DNA from: Selaginella moellendorffii
Lineage: Eukaryota > Streptophyta > Lycopodiopsida > Selaginellales > Selaginellaceae
Direction of reading: 5' to 3'
Assembly: GCF_000143415.4 (NCBI RefSeq)
Contig: NW_003314281.1
Span: 1,024,096-1,088,095 of the forward strand
Length of the DNA stretch: 64,000 nucleotides
Position 1 is the first letter of the stretch; each line of letters opens with the position of its first letter. Below are positions 44,134 through 60,847 of the stretch, one piece after another. The position numbers and the translations under genes are program-made. Below the pieces are notes generated by a model, which was not told the origin of the DNA, ran no database searches, and saw only the letters and a program-made list of their open reading frames with translations.

Positions 44134-45306
44134 ATGTTTAATCTGGACTGGCCGATAGTGTGGCTTGTTTTTTCTTTTCTCGTGCACTTGAGAGAGCGCT
44201 TCTTCATTCGTAGTACGCTTGTCAAGGCGATTTATGTCCTGTTGGCCTGCCTGTGGTTTTTAAGCTCTTTCTTCTTTTTCTTCTTGTCTTGCTGCCCGTT
44301 TTATCCCTTGCTTTTCTCGGTTTTGGGACTTCGCTTTTGAGCTCTAACGCTAGCGCCACCTCGACTTATTCTCCCGAGGAAAAGTATTCCCGAGAACTAG
44401 CTGACAAGTTCACATCTCGAAGAATAAAAGGTAAAACCATCGTAAGAGCCACGGCTGAACTCACACTGCGTTTGTATCTTTCGTGACAGACGGCAGAGCT
44501 CGTTAGAAAAATCAAAACAGGAAAGAAATTTGTGTAAGCTCTTTACTTTTTTTTCCTTTTGAGTTGTTTCACAAATTTCATACTGTTTGTTGAGATAAGA
44601 CCTGTGGTCCCGGAAATCTTGATGGAACCTTTTCGTGTTGTAGCACTTGTATTTCTGGACCTGGAAGCTTTGGATGCTCAAGACGTACCACTTTACTGTT
44701 TCGCGCTCTTCTCTCTTCCTTGACTTTCTGCTCTTGTTTTGCAGCCGGAAACTCGGGATAGAGATGGGAAATCACCAATCGTGTAAGTGTATTTTTCTTC
44801 AATCCGTCCTCTGAGGTCTGGTTTCTTACGTTCTTTTGTGTACGTGTTTTCTAGTTGGTGATCTTAGCGTTGGTTGTGGTGATGATTCAGCTTTTGATCG
44901 ATCAAAGTGTGTTTTTAATTGTCACAGTCTTCACGCTAAGGAGCCGAAAGTTATGTGCAGCTATGGTGGAGAGCCAAATACCAAAGTATCATCGGAGTTT
45001 TATTTGCAATAAGCACAGGCTCGCAAGGTTCTAGTTGATTTTCTTTTGATTTCTGGTCTGCCTGGAACAATCATTGAATCGATTCCAAGCTTAGTATCAT
45101 ACATTTGCTTCTTTTAATTGCTCCTGTGCCTTAATACACCAAATCAAGTTGCTGGAGAGCAGGAATCCTGTTTTTCGCTTCCACATAAGTTCGTCTCTGA
45201 TTGCTTCTGCCTTTCCAGAGAATTCTATCTTGCTGGAAAACATTCCACAAACACTTTCAAAAGCAAGACTGGAGCTTCTTTCATTACAATATTGCTATTA
45301 TCTGAA
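44134..45306 (+). other. possible short spliced gene or relic, plus NTAN1 exon-1 fragment
   Basis: Splice-like signals join a hydrophobic stretch (44253-44330), a charged segment with YSPEEKYSRELADKFTSRR (ending at a GTAAAA donor near 44430) and TAELVRKIKTGKKF (44490-44534). I do not recognise it. At about 44612-44690 the sequence GCTTTGGATGCTCAAGACG and its surroundings match the first exon and donor of NTAN1 at 48703-48775 in the same orientation. No complete gene can be assembled. Confidence 0.3.
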
Positions 45307-46290
45307 TCATCCGCTTGTAACGTCAGTCTCAGTGACCGAAACACCAGTGTAAGTACCAGTCTGGGGGAAACTAAAGCTTTCGCCTGTGTCAAGCTTGACA
45401 ACCATGACACCCGAGTATGGCACGTTGATCTTACCAGCGTAAGTTACTGCCTGGATGTTAACTGACGCCCCCGGTGCCAGCGTATTTCCCTCGGACCACT
45501 CGAGGTTTTTGGTGCCGGAATACTCAACCGTGTTGGTGGACTGCTCGCTCTCTTGCCACTGATAAGAGCTCTCGGTCTTGAAAATGTCGAGGATGCTGGC
45601 ATTCACAGTGACGGTCTGGGAAGTGGTGAGGCCTTCGGCCTGAGACCACGAGTAGGAGATGGTCATATCTTTGCTTCCATCGAGCTTCCACTGAACAGGA
45701 ACTTCACTGTTGTTGCTGCATTTCAGGGTGTCCAGTGTCTCTGGAACGATGCTTCCCAGCGCAGAGATGTTGTAGTAGCGTACGCCTTGGAGCTGGCAAG
45801 AGACCAGCGGCAGGAGAAACGCAAAGCCCCATGCGTTTACGTCGTCACCGGCATGGATGTCGGCTCCCACCAGGATCCCGGCGTAGACATTGATTACCGT
45901 CGCGCTTCCACCTTGGTAGCCATGCTGGAAAGTATTGCCGAGGCTTGTGGTAAACATGATAGCACCGGCGCGATCACCTGGTCGTCCAAAAGCACGAGCC
46001 AAGGTATAATGCATACCAAGAAGAAGTGATAGAGCAAGCTTACCAACGTAATCCCATTCGCCAAGCCAGAGGGACATGGACGTGATGAGCTCCCCGGGCT
46101 GGAAAGTGTAGGTGTACGAGCTTCCAGCGGGGCTGCCGTAGAGGTGGCCTTCATTGTCCGTCTCACCCGTCTCCCACAACTTGACAGCTTTGGTTTTGTT
46201 ACCGTCGTCCCACACTTGGATCTGGCGGATGACCTTCCCGCTAGTCCAGGCTTCAAGCTGATAGTCGGTGCCACCCGAGGTGTTTCCCAC
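45307..46290 (-). CDS. natterin/aerolysin-like protein, left copy
   Basis: Two exons separated by an intron of about 70 nt near 45973-46045. The first half resembles jacalin-like beta-prism lectin domains (GGTDYQLEAW, IRQIQVWDDG, FQPGELITSMSLW, GFAF). The second half is Ser/Thr-rich with SYSWSQAEG, YQWQESE and a C-terminal FPQTGTYTGVSV segment, as in aerolysin/ETX-MTX2-type pore-forming proteins. Such lectin-aerolysin fusions (natterin-like) occur in plants and animals and are usually linked to defence; that role is inferred. No in-frame ATG precedes the lectin domain before a stop, so the first exon is unknown or the start is lost. Forms an inverted pair with the gene at 47577. The Met shown as start is not an ATG. 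Confidence 0.7.
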   Translation of the reverse strand: MGNTSGGTDYQLEAWTSGKVIRQIQVWDDGNKTKAVKLWETGETDNEGHLYGSPAGSSYTYTFQPGELITSMSLWLGEWDYVGKLALSLLLGMHYTLARAFGRPGDRAGAIMFTTSLGNTFQHGYQGGSATVINVYAGILVGADIHAGDDVNAWGFAFLLPLVSCQLQGVRYYNISALGSIVPETLDTLKCSNNSEVPVQWKLDGSKDMTISYSWSQAEGLTTSQTVTVNASILDIFKTESSYQWQESEQSTNTVEYSGTKNLEWSEGNTLAPGASVNIQAVTYAGKINVPYSGVMVVKLDTGESFSFPQTGTYTGVSVTETDVTSG

Positions 46291-46812
46291 AACTTGGACG
46301 GTGCCAATGACGGGGCTGGAGAGCGTAGGAGCTAGAGATTGAGCAAAAGGATGAATGCAAGGGAGTTCTAGGAGAGATGCTTTGGTGATGATGGTCTAGA
46401 ATGGACCTAGATTTATATTGTCCTCGACTTAGTGTTTGAATCAACCATCGCTGGATTGTTGATCATACTCCATGTGCGCGTGATTCTCGATCTCTGAATG
46501 AAAGAGTTTCTTACGCTGTTGCTTTTCAACATAATCTGCATCGACAACAGGTCCTGATTATCACAGAATAAACAAACACCAGAAAACTACGTTCGTGATG
46601 AAGGCGCTGCACTAGAAAATTATGCTTAGTGTAAGGGTTGTCCCATGCATTTGATGAAATCTAGGTCATTCACGTGAACATGAAGGTAAAAAATTTGCCA
46701 GCAAGATGCAACAAGATTAAAAACATTTCTCGTTTTAATCATGTGAAAGTTTTCTAAGAGGTTTATATGTGTTAATGTAAACGTCAACAAAATCGATGTA
46801 GATATGAGTCCT
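45825..46812 (-). repeat. left arm of a 1-kb inverted repeat
   Basis: The arm covers the upstream region and lectin half of the left natterin-like gene and matches 47062-48045 in reverse at about 99 percent by eye. Similarity drops abruptly near 45825, after the segment encoding GFAF. The arm meets the assembly gap on its right. Confidence 0.85.
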
Positions 46813-46912
46813 NNNNNNNNNNNNNNNNNNNNNNNNNNNNNNNNNNNNNNNNNNNNNNNNNNNNNNNNNNNNNNNNNNNNNNNNNNNNNNNNNNNNNNNN
46901 NNNNNNNNNNNN
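46813..46912. other. assembly gap, 100 N
   Basis: Exactly 100 N bases between the arms of the inverted repeat; the round number suggests a placeholder of unknown true size. Confidence 0.98.
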
Positions 46913-47061
46913 TTAACTGTCTACAGGGTTGACAATTTGGTAAGACTTTGTGCAGCAGTTTCCGATCAAGGGATGAGGCCGGAAAAGATTATCTGGAACG
47001 CAAACTAGACGGACATATAGGTTTCTCTTGTTAACGCGCTGCATTACAAAATTCTGACCAC

Positions 47062-48045
47062 GAGGACTCAAATCTGCATCTGATGTTTACATTAACACAT
47101 ATAAACCTCTTAGAAAACTTTCACATGATTAAAACGAGATATGTTTTTAATCTTGTTGCATCTTGCTGGCAAATTTTTTACCTTCATGTTCACGTGAATG
47201 ACCTAGATTTCATCAAATGCATGGGACAACCCTTACACTAAGCATAATTTTCTAGTGCAGCGCCTTCATCACGAACGTAGTTTTCTGGTGTTTGCTTATT
47301 CTGTGATAATCAGGACCTGTTGTCGATGCAGATTATGTTGAAAAGCAACAGCGTAAGAAACTCTTTCATTCAGAGATCGAGAATCACGCGCACATGGAGT
47401 ATGATCAACAATCCAGCGATGGTTGATTCAAACACTAAGTCGAGGACAATATAAATCTAGGTCCATTCTAGACCATCATCACCAAAGCATCTCTCCTAGA
47501 ACTCCCTTGCATTCATCCTTTTGCTCAATCTCTAGCTCCTACACTCTCCAGCCCCGTCATTGGCACCGTCCAAGCTGTGGGAAACACCTCGGGTGGCACC
47601 GACTATCAGCTTGAAGCCTGGACTAGCGGGAAGGTCATCCGCCAGATCCAAGTGTGGGACGACGGTAACAAAACCAAAGCTGTCAAGTTGTGGGAGACGG
47701 GTGAGACGGACAATGAAGGCCACCTCTACGGCAGCCCCGCTGGAAGCTCGTACACCTACACTTTCCAGCCCGGGGAGCTCATCACGTCCATGTCCCTCTG
47801 GCTTGGCGAATGGGATTACGTTGGTAAGCTTGCTCTATCACTTCTTCTTGGTATGCATTATACCTTGGCTCGTGCTTTTGGACGACCAGGTGATCGCTCC
47901 GGAGCTATCATGTTTACCACAAGCCTCGGCAATACTTTCCAGCATGGATACCAAGGTGGAAGCGCGACGGTAATCAATGTCTACTCCGGAATCCTGGTGG
48001 GAGCCGACATCCGTGCCGGTGACGACGTAAACGCATGGGGCTTTG
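47062..48045 (+). repeat. right arm of the 1-kb inverted repeat
   Basis: Starts with AGGACTCAAATCTGCATC, the reverse of the last bases before the gap, and ends where the two gene copies diverge after the GFAF segment. Confidence 0.85.
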
Positions 48046-48611
48046 CGTTCCTCAGGCCTCTTGTTTCGTGCCAGCTACTGGATGTCACGTATGGCGATCT
48101 TTCAATGGCGTCTGTTTCTCTTCAAAGTCTAGACAGCTATTCCACCAACGTTGCTGGAGACGGCTCCTTTTCAAGCTCTGAGCAGTCTAGCATCCAAAAG
48201 ACCATCTCGAGCTCTTGGTCCCAGTCCGAGGGAGTCACGTCCTCCATGGATGTTACGGTCACTGCAACGATCCCAGAGATTGGAGAAGTTGGGGACGCGG
48301 GCCCCGGAACTAAGTACGAGTGGCAGGAAAGCGAGACATACACGTCGCAGGCATCGATCCAGGCCGTGCAAACGCTCACCTGGTCAGTGAACTGGACTCT
48401 CGTTGCTGGACAAAGCATAAGCCTCCAGGCTCAGACCCATACGGGGTCTATCAACGTTCCATACCAGGGTACCATGGTTGTCACCGTGGTAGCGAGCGAG
48501 ACAACGGGTGATCCTCCAACGTTTTCGTTTGAGACTTTCAACTTCCCACAAAGTGGGACGTACACTGGTGTGTCTGTCACTGCGATTGAAGTTCCCATCA
48601 CGGTCAGCTGA
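47577..48611 (+). CDS. natterin/aerolysin-like protein, right copy
   Basis: Same architecture as the copy at 45307-46290: a beta-prism lectin-like half, an intron of about 70 nt near 47823-47890, then an aerolysin-like half with SSSWSQSEG, YEWQESE and a C-terminal FPQSGTYTGVSV. The lectin half differs from the left copy at only one or two residues, while the aerolysin half differs at most positions. As in the left copy, an upstream TAG closes the frame near 47469 and no ATG lies between it and the lectin domain, so the true start is unknown. Its 3' end is 92 bp before the NTAN1 start. Confidence 0.72.
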   Translation: MGNTSGGTDYQLEAWTSGKVIRQIQVWDDGNKTKAVKLWETGETDNEGHLYGSPAGSSYTYTFQPGELITSMSLWLGEWDYVGKLALSLLLGMHYTLARAFGRPGDRSGAIMFTTSLGNTFQHGYQGGSATVINVYSGILVGADIRAGDDVNAWGFAFLRPLVSCQLLDVTYGDLSMASVSLQSLDSYSTNVAGDGSFSSSEQSSIQKTISSSWSQSEGVTSSMDVTVTATIPEIGEVGDAGPGTKYEWQESETYTSQASIQAVQTLTWSVNWTLVAGQSISLQAQTHTGSINVPYQGTMVVTVVASETTGDPPTFSFETFNFPQSGTYTGVSVTAIEVPITVS

Positions 48612-48702
48612 TTAGCAACCATCAATGGAAATATAATGTGATAATAAGTTCAACCTTTTAATGTTATTGTTTCCGAGATGGAATGTGGTTACCCTAGCAG
48701 CT

Positions 48703-49549
48703 ATGGTTCTTGTGGGAGCGGCGCTCGAGGCTTTGGATGCTCAAGACGCGGCGACCAAGGTACCACTTTGCTCAGATTTGCGAAGCGATTGCGTGTTTCT
48801 TGACTACTAAGTTGTAGTTGGCTTGGCTCTTGGGTCATCCCACTTTGGTAGCCGCCGCTGATGCTTTCAAGGCATCCCCGGCGATAGAGATCAAACAGTC
48901 CAGCACTCCGCGTTTCGTGTGTGTTTTGCAAAAGGAATTCGCGACCGCTACTCCAGAGTTTGTGGATGTAAGATTGATTTGGAAATAAGCTTGGTTGTAA
49001 CTCCTTCCCTCTCTCTCTCTTTGTCTCGCAGTTTGTTGGCACAGATGATGCAACAACTTGTGTGGGAGTGGGAATCCGAGATCCCAAATCCGGACTGTAA
49101 GGATGCTCCAAGTTGGTGTGTTACGCTTCTGATGGCTTTGCAGAACAAGCATCGGGCATTTGGACTTTGCAGGCTGCGTGAAAGAAGGCCTCGCCCAAAT
49201 GCTTTCTTCGCTTTTTCCGGACAAGGACACCATCCTCGAGGTGTTGTTCTTGAGTTTTTTTTCTCTTTCTATTTCCCCTGGTTTGTGAGTTGATTTCTAC
49301 TGCTTGCCTTCTACACAGGTTCATATGGCTGGTGCTTACGATGATTCCATCGACATGGAGCTTGGAGGAGATGAGATGGGACACTCTTGGCCTCTGTGCC
49401 TAGAACTTGTTGAGGAGTTGCAAGCTCTGCCTTACAAGCTGGAAATCCGGACGCTTTGCATTCTCCGGCATAACACTGTCACAAGCGATGGGGGTTATCC
49501 TTGTCCTGCTGTGAGAGGCTTCGCGGTGAGCAAAGGTTCCATAGCTTCT

Positions 49550-49584
<35 letters not shown>

Positions 49585-50173
49585 TTTATCAGTTCTCCTG
49601 GTTTCGCAGATCGAAACAAAGTCTGGACGCTGTGTTCCAGCGAGTTTTTCAGCTAACGCCAGTGGTCCGGACGAAATCATTCGAGCACTCTCGATGCTGG
49701 CGGGGCCGGCATCCAGGCTCCGGTCCCCGTATGACACCGAGTCGGACACTTTCTCGATCAAACCATTCCAGTGGTATCAAGTCTTCTTTCACCTCCGTTT
49801 CCATCTTTTTTTCATGGTTTCTTTCTACCTTTCCAGGAGCCGAGGATGGAAAATGCTCGCAGCGCAGTCGCTAGCTCTGTCTGATGCCGAGCTACTCCAG
49901 ACTCGATCAACGTCTCCACACGCAGAGGGCCCGAGCTTCGTCACCTCCATCAGAAGGTAGTGCAAGAGCTCCTTTCCTTGACATGCATCTTTACCACCTT
50001 TCAGGATGGACGCTTATATTTACAACCATCCGGACTGGGAACACGCATTTCCAAACCGAGAGAGCCGAAGGTTCGTAAGAGATCCTGGAACTGGGAGATG
50101 GATGCGAGCGGAAGACCCAAACTCAAGAAGAGCTGCGAGCACAGCCAAAGCTTTATGGGAGCTCTCGCTTTGA
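48703..50173 (+). CDS. NTAN1: protein N-terminal asparagine amidohydrolase
   Basis: Eight small exons. NTAN1 deamidates N-terminal Asn to Asp and so feeds the Arg/N-degron pathway of protein degradation. The start ATG at 48703 opens a short first exon (48703-48759). Features in order: LLGHPTLVAAADAF, VCVLQKEFAT, the catalytic-Cys motif DFVGTDDATTCVG, HLDFAGCVKEGLAQML, a hydrophobic HMAGAYDDS strand, RTLCILRHNTV, and a C-terminal TRSTSPHAEGPSFV and YNHPDWEHAFPNRESRRFVR segment. The short exon with EQASG in one frame must be read in the phase that gives TSIGHLDF; then no stops remain. Ends TGA 50171-50173, only 43 bp from the convergent hydrolase stop. Confidence 0.88.
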
Positions 50174-50216
50174 AAACCACAGGCTCTTCGTCACCACATC
50201 CCGAGAGAGAGCTTTG

Positions 50217-51546
50217 CTACAACAGATTCTCAAGCGAGGCAATCCACGAAGTGAGTCTCGCGTTTACTTGCGCTGGTATCTCGTCGTGAGGACAGTGTCC
50301 GGCTTGGAGCTTCACGAGCGTTGCGTCGTTGTAAAGAGCTTGGATCTTGTCAGCTTTCGAAGACGGGGCCAGTGGATCCGACTCTCCCCACAGCACTAGC
50401 AGCGGACAATCCAAATCTCGCAGAAGTTTCTCCAGGGATAAATCAGATGGCTGGAACAAGAAGCGAGAGATCATCCTGTTCCAAGAAAAAAAAGCCATTT
50501 TTTTCATAGTTTTTCATTTCTTTCCCTTCTACGAACCTGTAAAACACCTCTGCTGCGTTTGGATCCGCGGCAGGCTCGAGTATAGAATCGATAAGAAACT
50601 CGTCCACATGGCTCTTGTCTCTATACACCTGACAAAAAATACAAACCAAACTTAAAGTATGAAAGAATGGATTCTTGGTTCTTGGGCTTACGTTGTTTAG
50701 TGCTGCCTGGATTCGCGAGCGTTGATTCAGCTGCTTGAAAACAAACAGTAGCGCTTCACGCCTTGCCCAGTCTCTAGCTTTAAAAAACGCCGGCCATCCA
50801 GCCGTGTTCTTCGTTGGTTTCTCGACGATCACCTGAGCTTTTCTACTCTGGAAACGACCAGCCGGGTTTACCAAAGCCAGTGCTGCGACGAGGTCGGGAT
50901 AGAGCACTGCGGTCTGGAGAGAAGTAAGCCCACCAATGCTGTAAGCACCAAGAAACTAGAGAGTAGAAGAGAAAAACTATGAACCAAACTTACCTGTTTC
51001 CAACAATCACAGCGGGTCTCTTGACAACTTGCTTGACGAAGTCCGCGATCTGGCGGCTCCATAGCTGTGGATCATACTCGATCAAGGCCTTGTCACTCCA
51101 CCCAAATCCCAGGAGGTCCAACGCAAAAACTTCGTGAGTTTTGGCAAGCTCGGGGATGTTGTATCTTGCAGCAAGCAAAAAGTTGGAGAAAAAACACTCT
51201 CACACACAAGAAAAGAGAGCAAACCTCCAGTGATAAACAGATGCTCCAAAGCCATGGACGAGTAGAATTGGCACTCCTTTATGGCCCTGACGAACGTAGT
51301 GAATCTTGTGCTCTTGCCACTGCCAGTAATTGTGGCCGCCCTTCTTGAGCACAAGCTCTGGAAGTTCTTACAGTAAAGTCTAAGTTCTTCCTTGGAGATC
51401 AAATACCTGGAGCACTGGAGACGAACTCTTGCTGCTTGTGTGAAGAAGAACACCTCAATCTATCTAGCCACAGCTCAGCATTGGGATGAAAGCTCAGCTA
51501 GATCCTTACCTGGATGAAACACTGCCACCGCCATCGCCATAGCCAT
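50217..51546 (-). CDS. plastid alpha/beta hydrolase
   Basis: About seven exons, ATG at 51546, stop 50217-50219. The N-terminus (MAMAMAVAVFHPG, then a Ser-rich exon) suggests a plastid transit peptide. The hydrolase core has HGFGASVYHWRYNIPELA, LDLLGFGWSDKALIEYD, the nucleophile elbow GNSIGG (across an intron at about 50946), NPAGRF, the acid in LWGESDPLAP and the His in QAGHCPHDE, so the triad is complete. It resembles plant plastid hydrolases of the At4g36530/At5g38520 type and more distantly pheophytinase. Substrate unknown. The second exon probably uses the CTAG acceptor near 51470. Confidence 0.82.
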
Positions 51547-51620
51547 TTCTCTTGGTATAAAAGAAAAGAGAGCAGCAAACTTTAAAACTTTAAAGGAAAG
51601 TTGGTTATAGAGTTTTTTTG

Positions 51621-52050
51621 TCAGCCACACCAGTTTAAGTTGCCACCCTTGTTCTCTACGCGCTCGTCCAGGCTGAGGCTCGTCCACTGGTAGCCGCCAT
51701 GGAAATCCTTGCAAGACGCTGCGATGCCCTTGGAGCTCTGGCTCTCGCTCTCGGTGGCCATGTCTATGACTTCCAAGCCGTAGCAAGTCTGGTAGAATCC
51801 CGAGCCTGGAGTTTCTAGCGTCCCATTGTTGTTGGAGATGTGAAGATCCAGCGAGAAAGAGCTCGCCAAAGGGCTCGGGTCGCAGATGGCCCAGAGATTA
51901 TCATAAATCGTGAAAATGTTGTGGCATGTTTGGGAAAATCCTCCGCAAGCCTGGAAACCAAGTCACGATTAAGTTTTTAGTGAAAAGAAGCTAAACAACC
52001 TCAATGCTCTTGAGCAACTGCAGCCCAATAAAAAGATCGATCAAGATCAT
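51621..52050 (-). CDS. cyanovirin-N homologue (CVNH)
   Basis: Two exons, 52000-52050 and 51621-51950, about 126 residues if the ATG at 52050 is right; the first exon is uncertain. The second exon encodes two CVNH repeats. Repeat 1 runs GGFSQTCHNI, LWAICD, SLDLHISNNNGTL; repeat 2 runs GFYQTCYGLEVI, AASCKDFHGGYQW, SLDERVENKGGNLNW. The Cys pairs and the N..G.L.W ends fit the family. CVNH proteins are mannose-binding lectins known from cyanobacteria, filamentous fungi and ferns; ligand and role here are inferred. A hydrophobic first exon may be a signal peptide, but it is short. Confidence 0.7.
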
Positions 52051-52374
52051 GTTAGAAAATGGTCAGATGAACAAGAAAAGAAAAAAAGAAAAAAAGATCA
52101 GAAATAAAAGGCTTCGATCACTGCTTATACTAAGCAAACGATGGACTTACACATGTCAACCCTGTGTATCTCACCGAAGAAACATTGTCGTGTTCTTTCG
52201 ATTGATCGAGGCCAGAGTTCCTAAGTTTCCAAATTTACGTGATGAATTCCCGATAAGTTATAACTTTGTTCGTATTGCCAGAGCGATAGCATTACTTTCT
52301 CGAGAAAAACCAAAGTAAGATACAAGATAGACAAACTCTGCCATGTACCTGAGATCTCGCAGCGATGCTCTGGC

Positions 52375-53505
52375 TCAAAACAAGCTCCACTTCTTGGCCT
52401 TTTTCTTCTTCTTTTTGGAGCTGTCCTTTGGCGAGTGGAGCTTTCCTCCTCCATCGTGTTCTTCTTCTGCGTTTTCGTGCTCCATCCTCAGGAGTTCCTC
52501 CAGGTCCGAATCCTCATCACTGCCTCCTCCCGCGGGATTTGCCAGTTTCTCGAGCCGAGCTGCGTCCTTGGCCCACTCGATGACTTGCTGAGCCTCGCGA
52601 GTCAGTCTCTCCTCCTCGACCGATGCCACCGAGAGCTCCTTCTTAAGGTTCTTCACGTTTAAGTCCCGGAGAAGGCCATCCGCATCGATCTCCTCCTCGT
52701 CACCACCTTCTGTTTCAAAGCTTCTGGCACTTCCACCTAGAGACTGGCTCTCCTTCTTCTGTTTTTTCTTCTTCTTCTCCAGCGAGACTTCGTCGGCCGC
52801 GGACGCTAGCAACCTGTTAACACCATCGTTCTCCACAGAAGAGAAGCTTCCTTCGTCGGATCGCGACTGGCTTCTCGTTGGATCTTTCTTCTTAGTCATG
52901 CTAAGCTGCTTCAGCATCTTCATCGGGGAGAAAGATCGGTTCTTGCTGGAAGAAGATGAGGAGGATGACGAAAGAGCTGAAGGAGACGACGAAACCTTGA
53001 CCTGCTGACGCTGCTCCGGAGGATTTGCTCCATGAAAAGAGTGTGATTCTTGAGAACCACTTGATGGAGACTTGAGTGCCTTGAGCCTGTTCTCGAGCTC
53101 AACGGCTAAGACGTCTTCTTCCTCCTCCTCCTCTTCTTCTTCATGATCTTCCTCCTCCTGATCTAGAGTAAGATCAAGCTCTTGCTGTGAACGAGAAGAT
53201 TTCTTGGCATGGATGTCGACACCTGTGTCTTTGCCTTGATGATTTTTCTTCACTGCTGCTGCTGCCGCTGGTGGTGGTGGTCGAGACTTGAGGTTCGCGA
53301 ATCGAACGAGAAGATTACCCTCCAGCCCACCACCATCGTCCTGCCTTTCACCACTGCTAGGAGGGGCTTCGAATCCTTTAGCGGTCCTGTGACTAGTACC
53401 CACGGTGCTCAGCTTGAGCACACTCTCTTCTTGGAACTGATTCAGCAAGTTCTCTACTTCTGCATCGTCGGCATTGCTAGAATCCCTGTTATAAAATCCA
53501 CCCAT
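52375..53505 (-). CDS. acidic Lys/Ser-rich protein, perhaps ANCHR-like
   Basis: Single exon, 376 residues, start ATG at 53505. Starts MGGFYNRDSSNADDAEVENLLNQ's acidic helix, then a polar region with an acidic tract, ELENRLKALKSP, a Ser run, basic patches, and near the C-terminus a helical segment LTREAQQVIEWAKDAARLEKL, ending in a Lys-rich tail. The EVENLL and ELENRLKAL motifs and the late helix recall ESCRT-interacting proteins of the ZFYVE19/ANCHR type, but no FYVE finger is seen. This assignment is weak. The length of the frame and its codon pattern support a real gene. Confidence 0.55.
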   Translation of the reverse strand: MGGFYNRDSSNADDAEVENLLNQFQEESVLKLSTVGTSHRTAKGFEAPPSSGERQDDGGGLEGNLLVRFANLKSRPPPPAAAAAVKKNHQGKDTGVDIHAKKSSRSQQELDLTLDQEEEDHEEEEEEEEEDVLAVELENRLKALKSPSSGSQESHSFHGANPPEQRQQVKVSSSPSALSSSSSSSSSKNRSFSPMKMLKQLSMTKKKDPTRSQSRSDEGSFSSVENDGVNRLLASAADEVSLEKKKKKQKKESQSLGGSARSFETEGGDEEEIDADGLLRDLNVKNLKKELSVASVEEERLTREAQQVIEWAKDAARLEKLANPAGGGSDEDSDLEELLRMEHENAEEEHDGGGKLHSPKDSSKKKKKKAKKWSLF

Positions 53506-53749
53506 CTTGAGAAGGAAAAACCCACCTTGTCCTTGCTAGATTATCTTCTCCATCGCTTACACTACACGCATGAACCCAAGCCAGTGCTCAGTCTGAATCG
53601 CAGCTAGGCCCAGCCGTCGTCGTACAGCATCTTCTTGTAGCCACCACAATTGACGCTCGCTGCTCTCTTTTGGTGACATCACCGGACTAGCCTAATGGAG
53701 AAAAGGAAAGTGGTGTTAGTAAAATAGTACAGGAAGAAGGTAACTCACC
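53506..53749. other. short intergenic stretch
   Basis: No gene seen; leader of the acidic protein and 3' flank of FTSHI1. Confidence 0.4.
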
Positions 53750-57423
<3,674 letters not shown>

Positions 57424-57573
57424 GGCAATGGGATGATAAAACCTAAGCCCGGGGACAATACCATTCAACCATCAAATTAATATTCTCTTAAGTTCTCTTA
57501 TTAGTGGTAAGAATGTTTATCAAAACTTTGCTCCATAGCATTAGCTTTTATTCGCTCGTTTCTCTTCGCCCTT

Positions 57574-59683
<2,110 letters not shown>

Positions 59684-59897
59684 AGCCGAGGAGAGATGCG
59701 TCGCGCCCTACTCGAAGCTCTCCCTGTGTAGAATCGTCCTCGATTATACCTACGTCTCCAATATAAAAGGGGAAAAAATTTTCAAAGGTGGAGGTAGAAG
59801 CAATCCTAGCCGCTCGTTTGGATGCTCACGAACATTCCCATAAACCCTAATTTTTAGTCAGTCAACAAAAGGAGCTTTATTTCACTTGTAGTGACTT
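59684..59897. promoter_or_regulatory. AspAT promoter with telobox
   Basis: The 214-bp interval between AspAT and UFM1 (same strand) has AAACCCTAA at about 59842-59850, a plant telobox, about 160 bp upstream of the AspAT ATG. Same motif recurs near 60753. Confidence 0.45.
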
Positions 59898-60736
<839 letters not shown>

Positions 60737-60752
60737 AGCGCTCGCTCCCAAG

Positions 60753-60760
60753 AACCCTAA
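60753..60760. promoter_or_regulatory. telobox upstream of UFM1
   Basis: AACCCTAA lies about 17 bp upstream of the UFM1 ATG. The same AGAACCCTAA context occurs just before the gene at 39306. Confidence 0.5.
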
Positions 60761-60847
60761 ATTTGATAGTGCATTCAGATTTAAAATCCAACGACGGAGA
60801 TTTGTACCAGTTAATCGAACGGCCAGTATTCAATGGTGGAGATTCTT

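Noticed and set aside
52004-52318. 104-codon plus-strand frame
   Set aside because: Lys-rich shadow of A-rich leader DNA; overlaps the CVNH first exon on the other strand.
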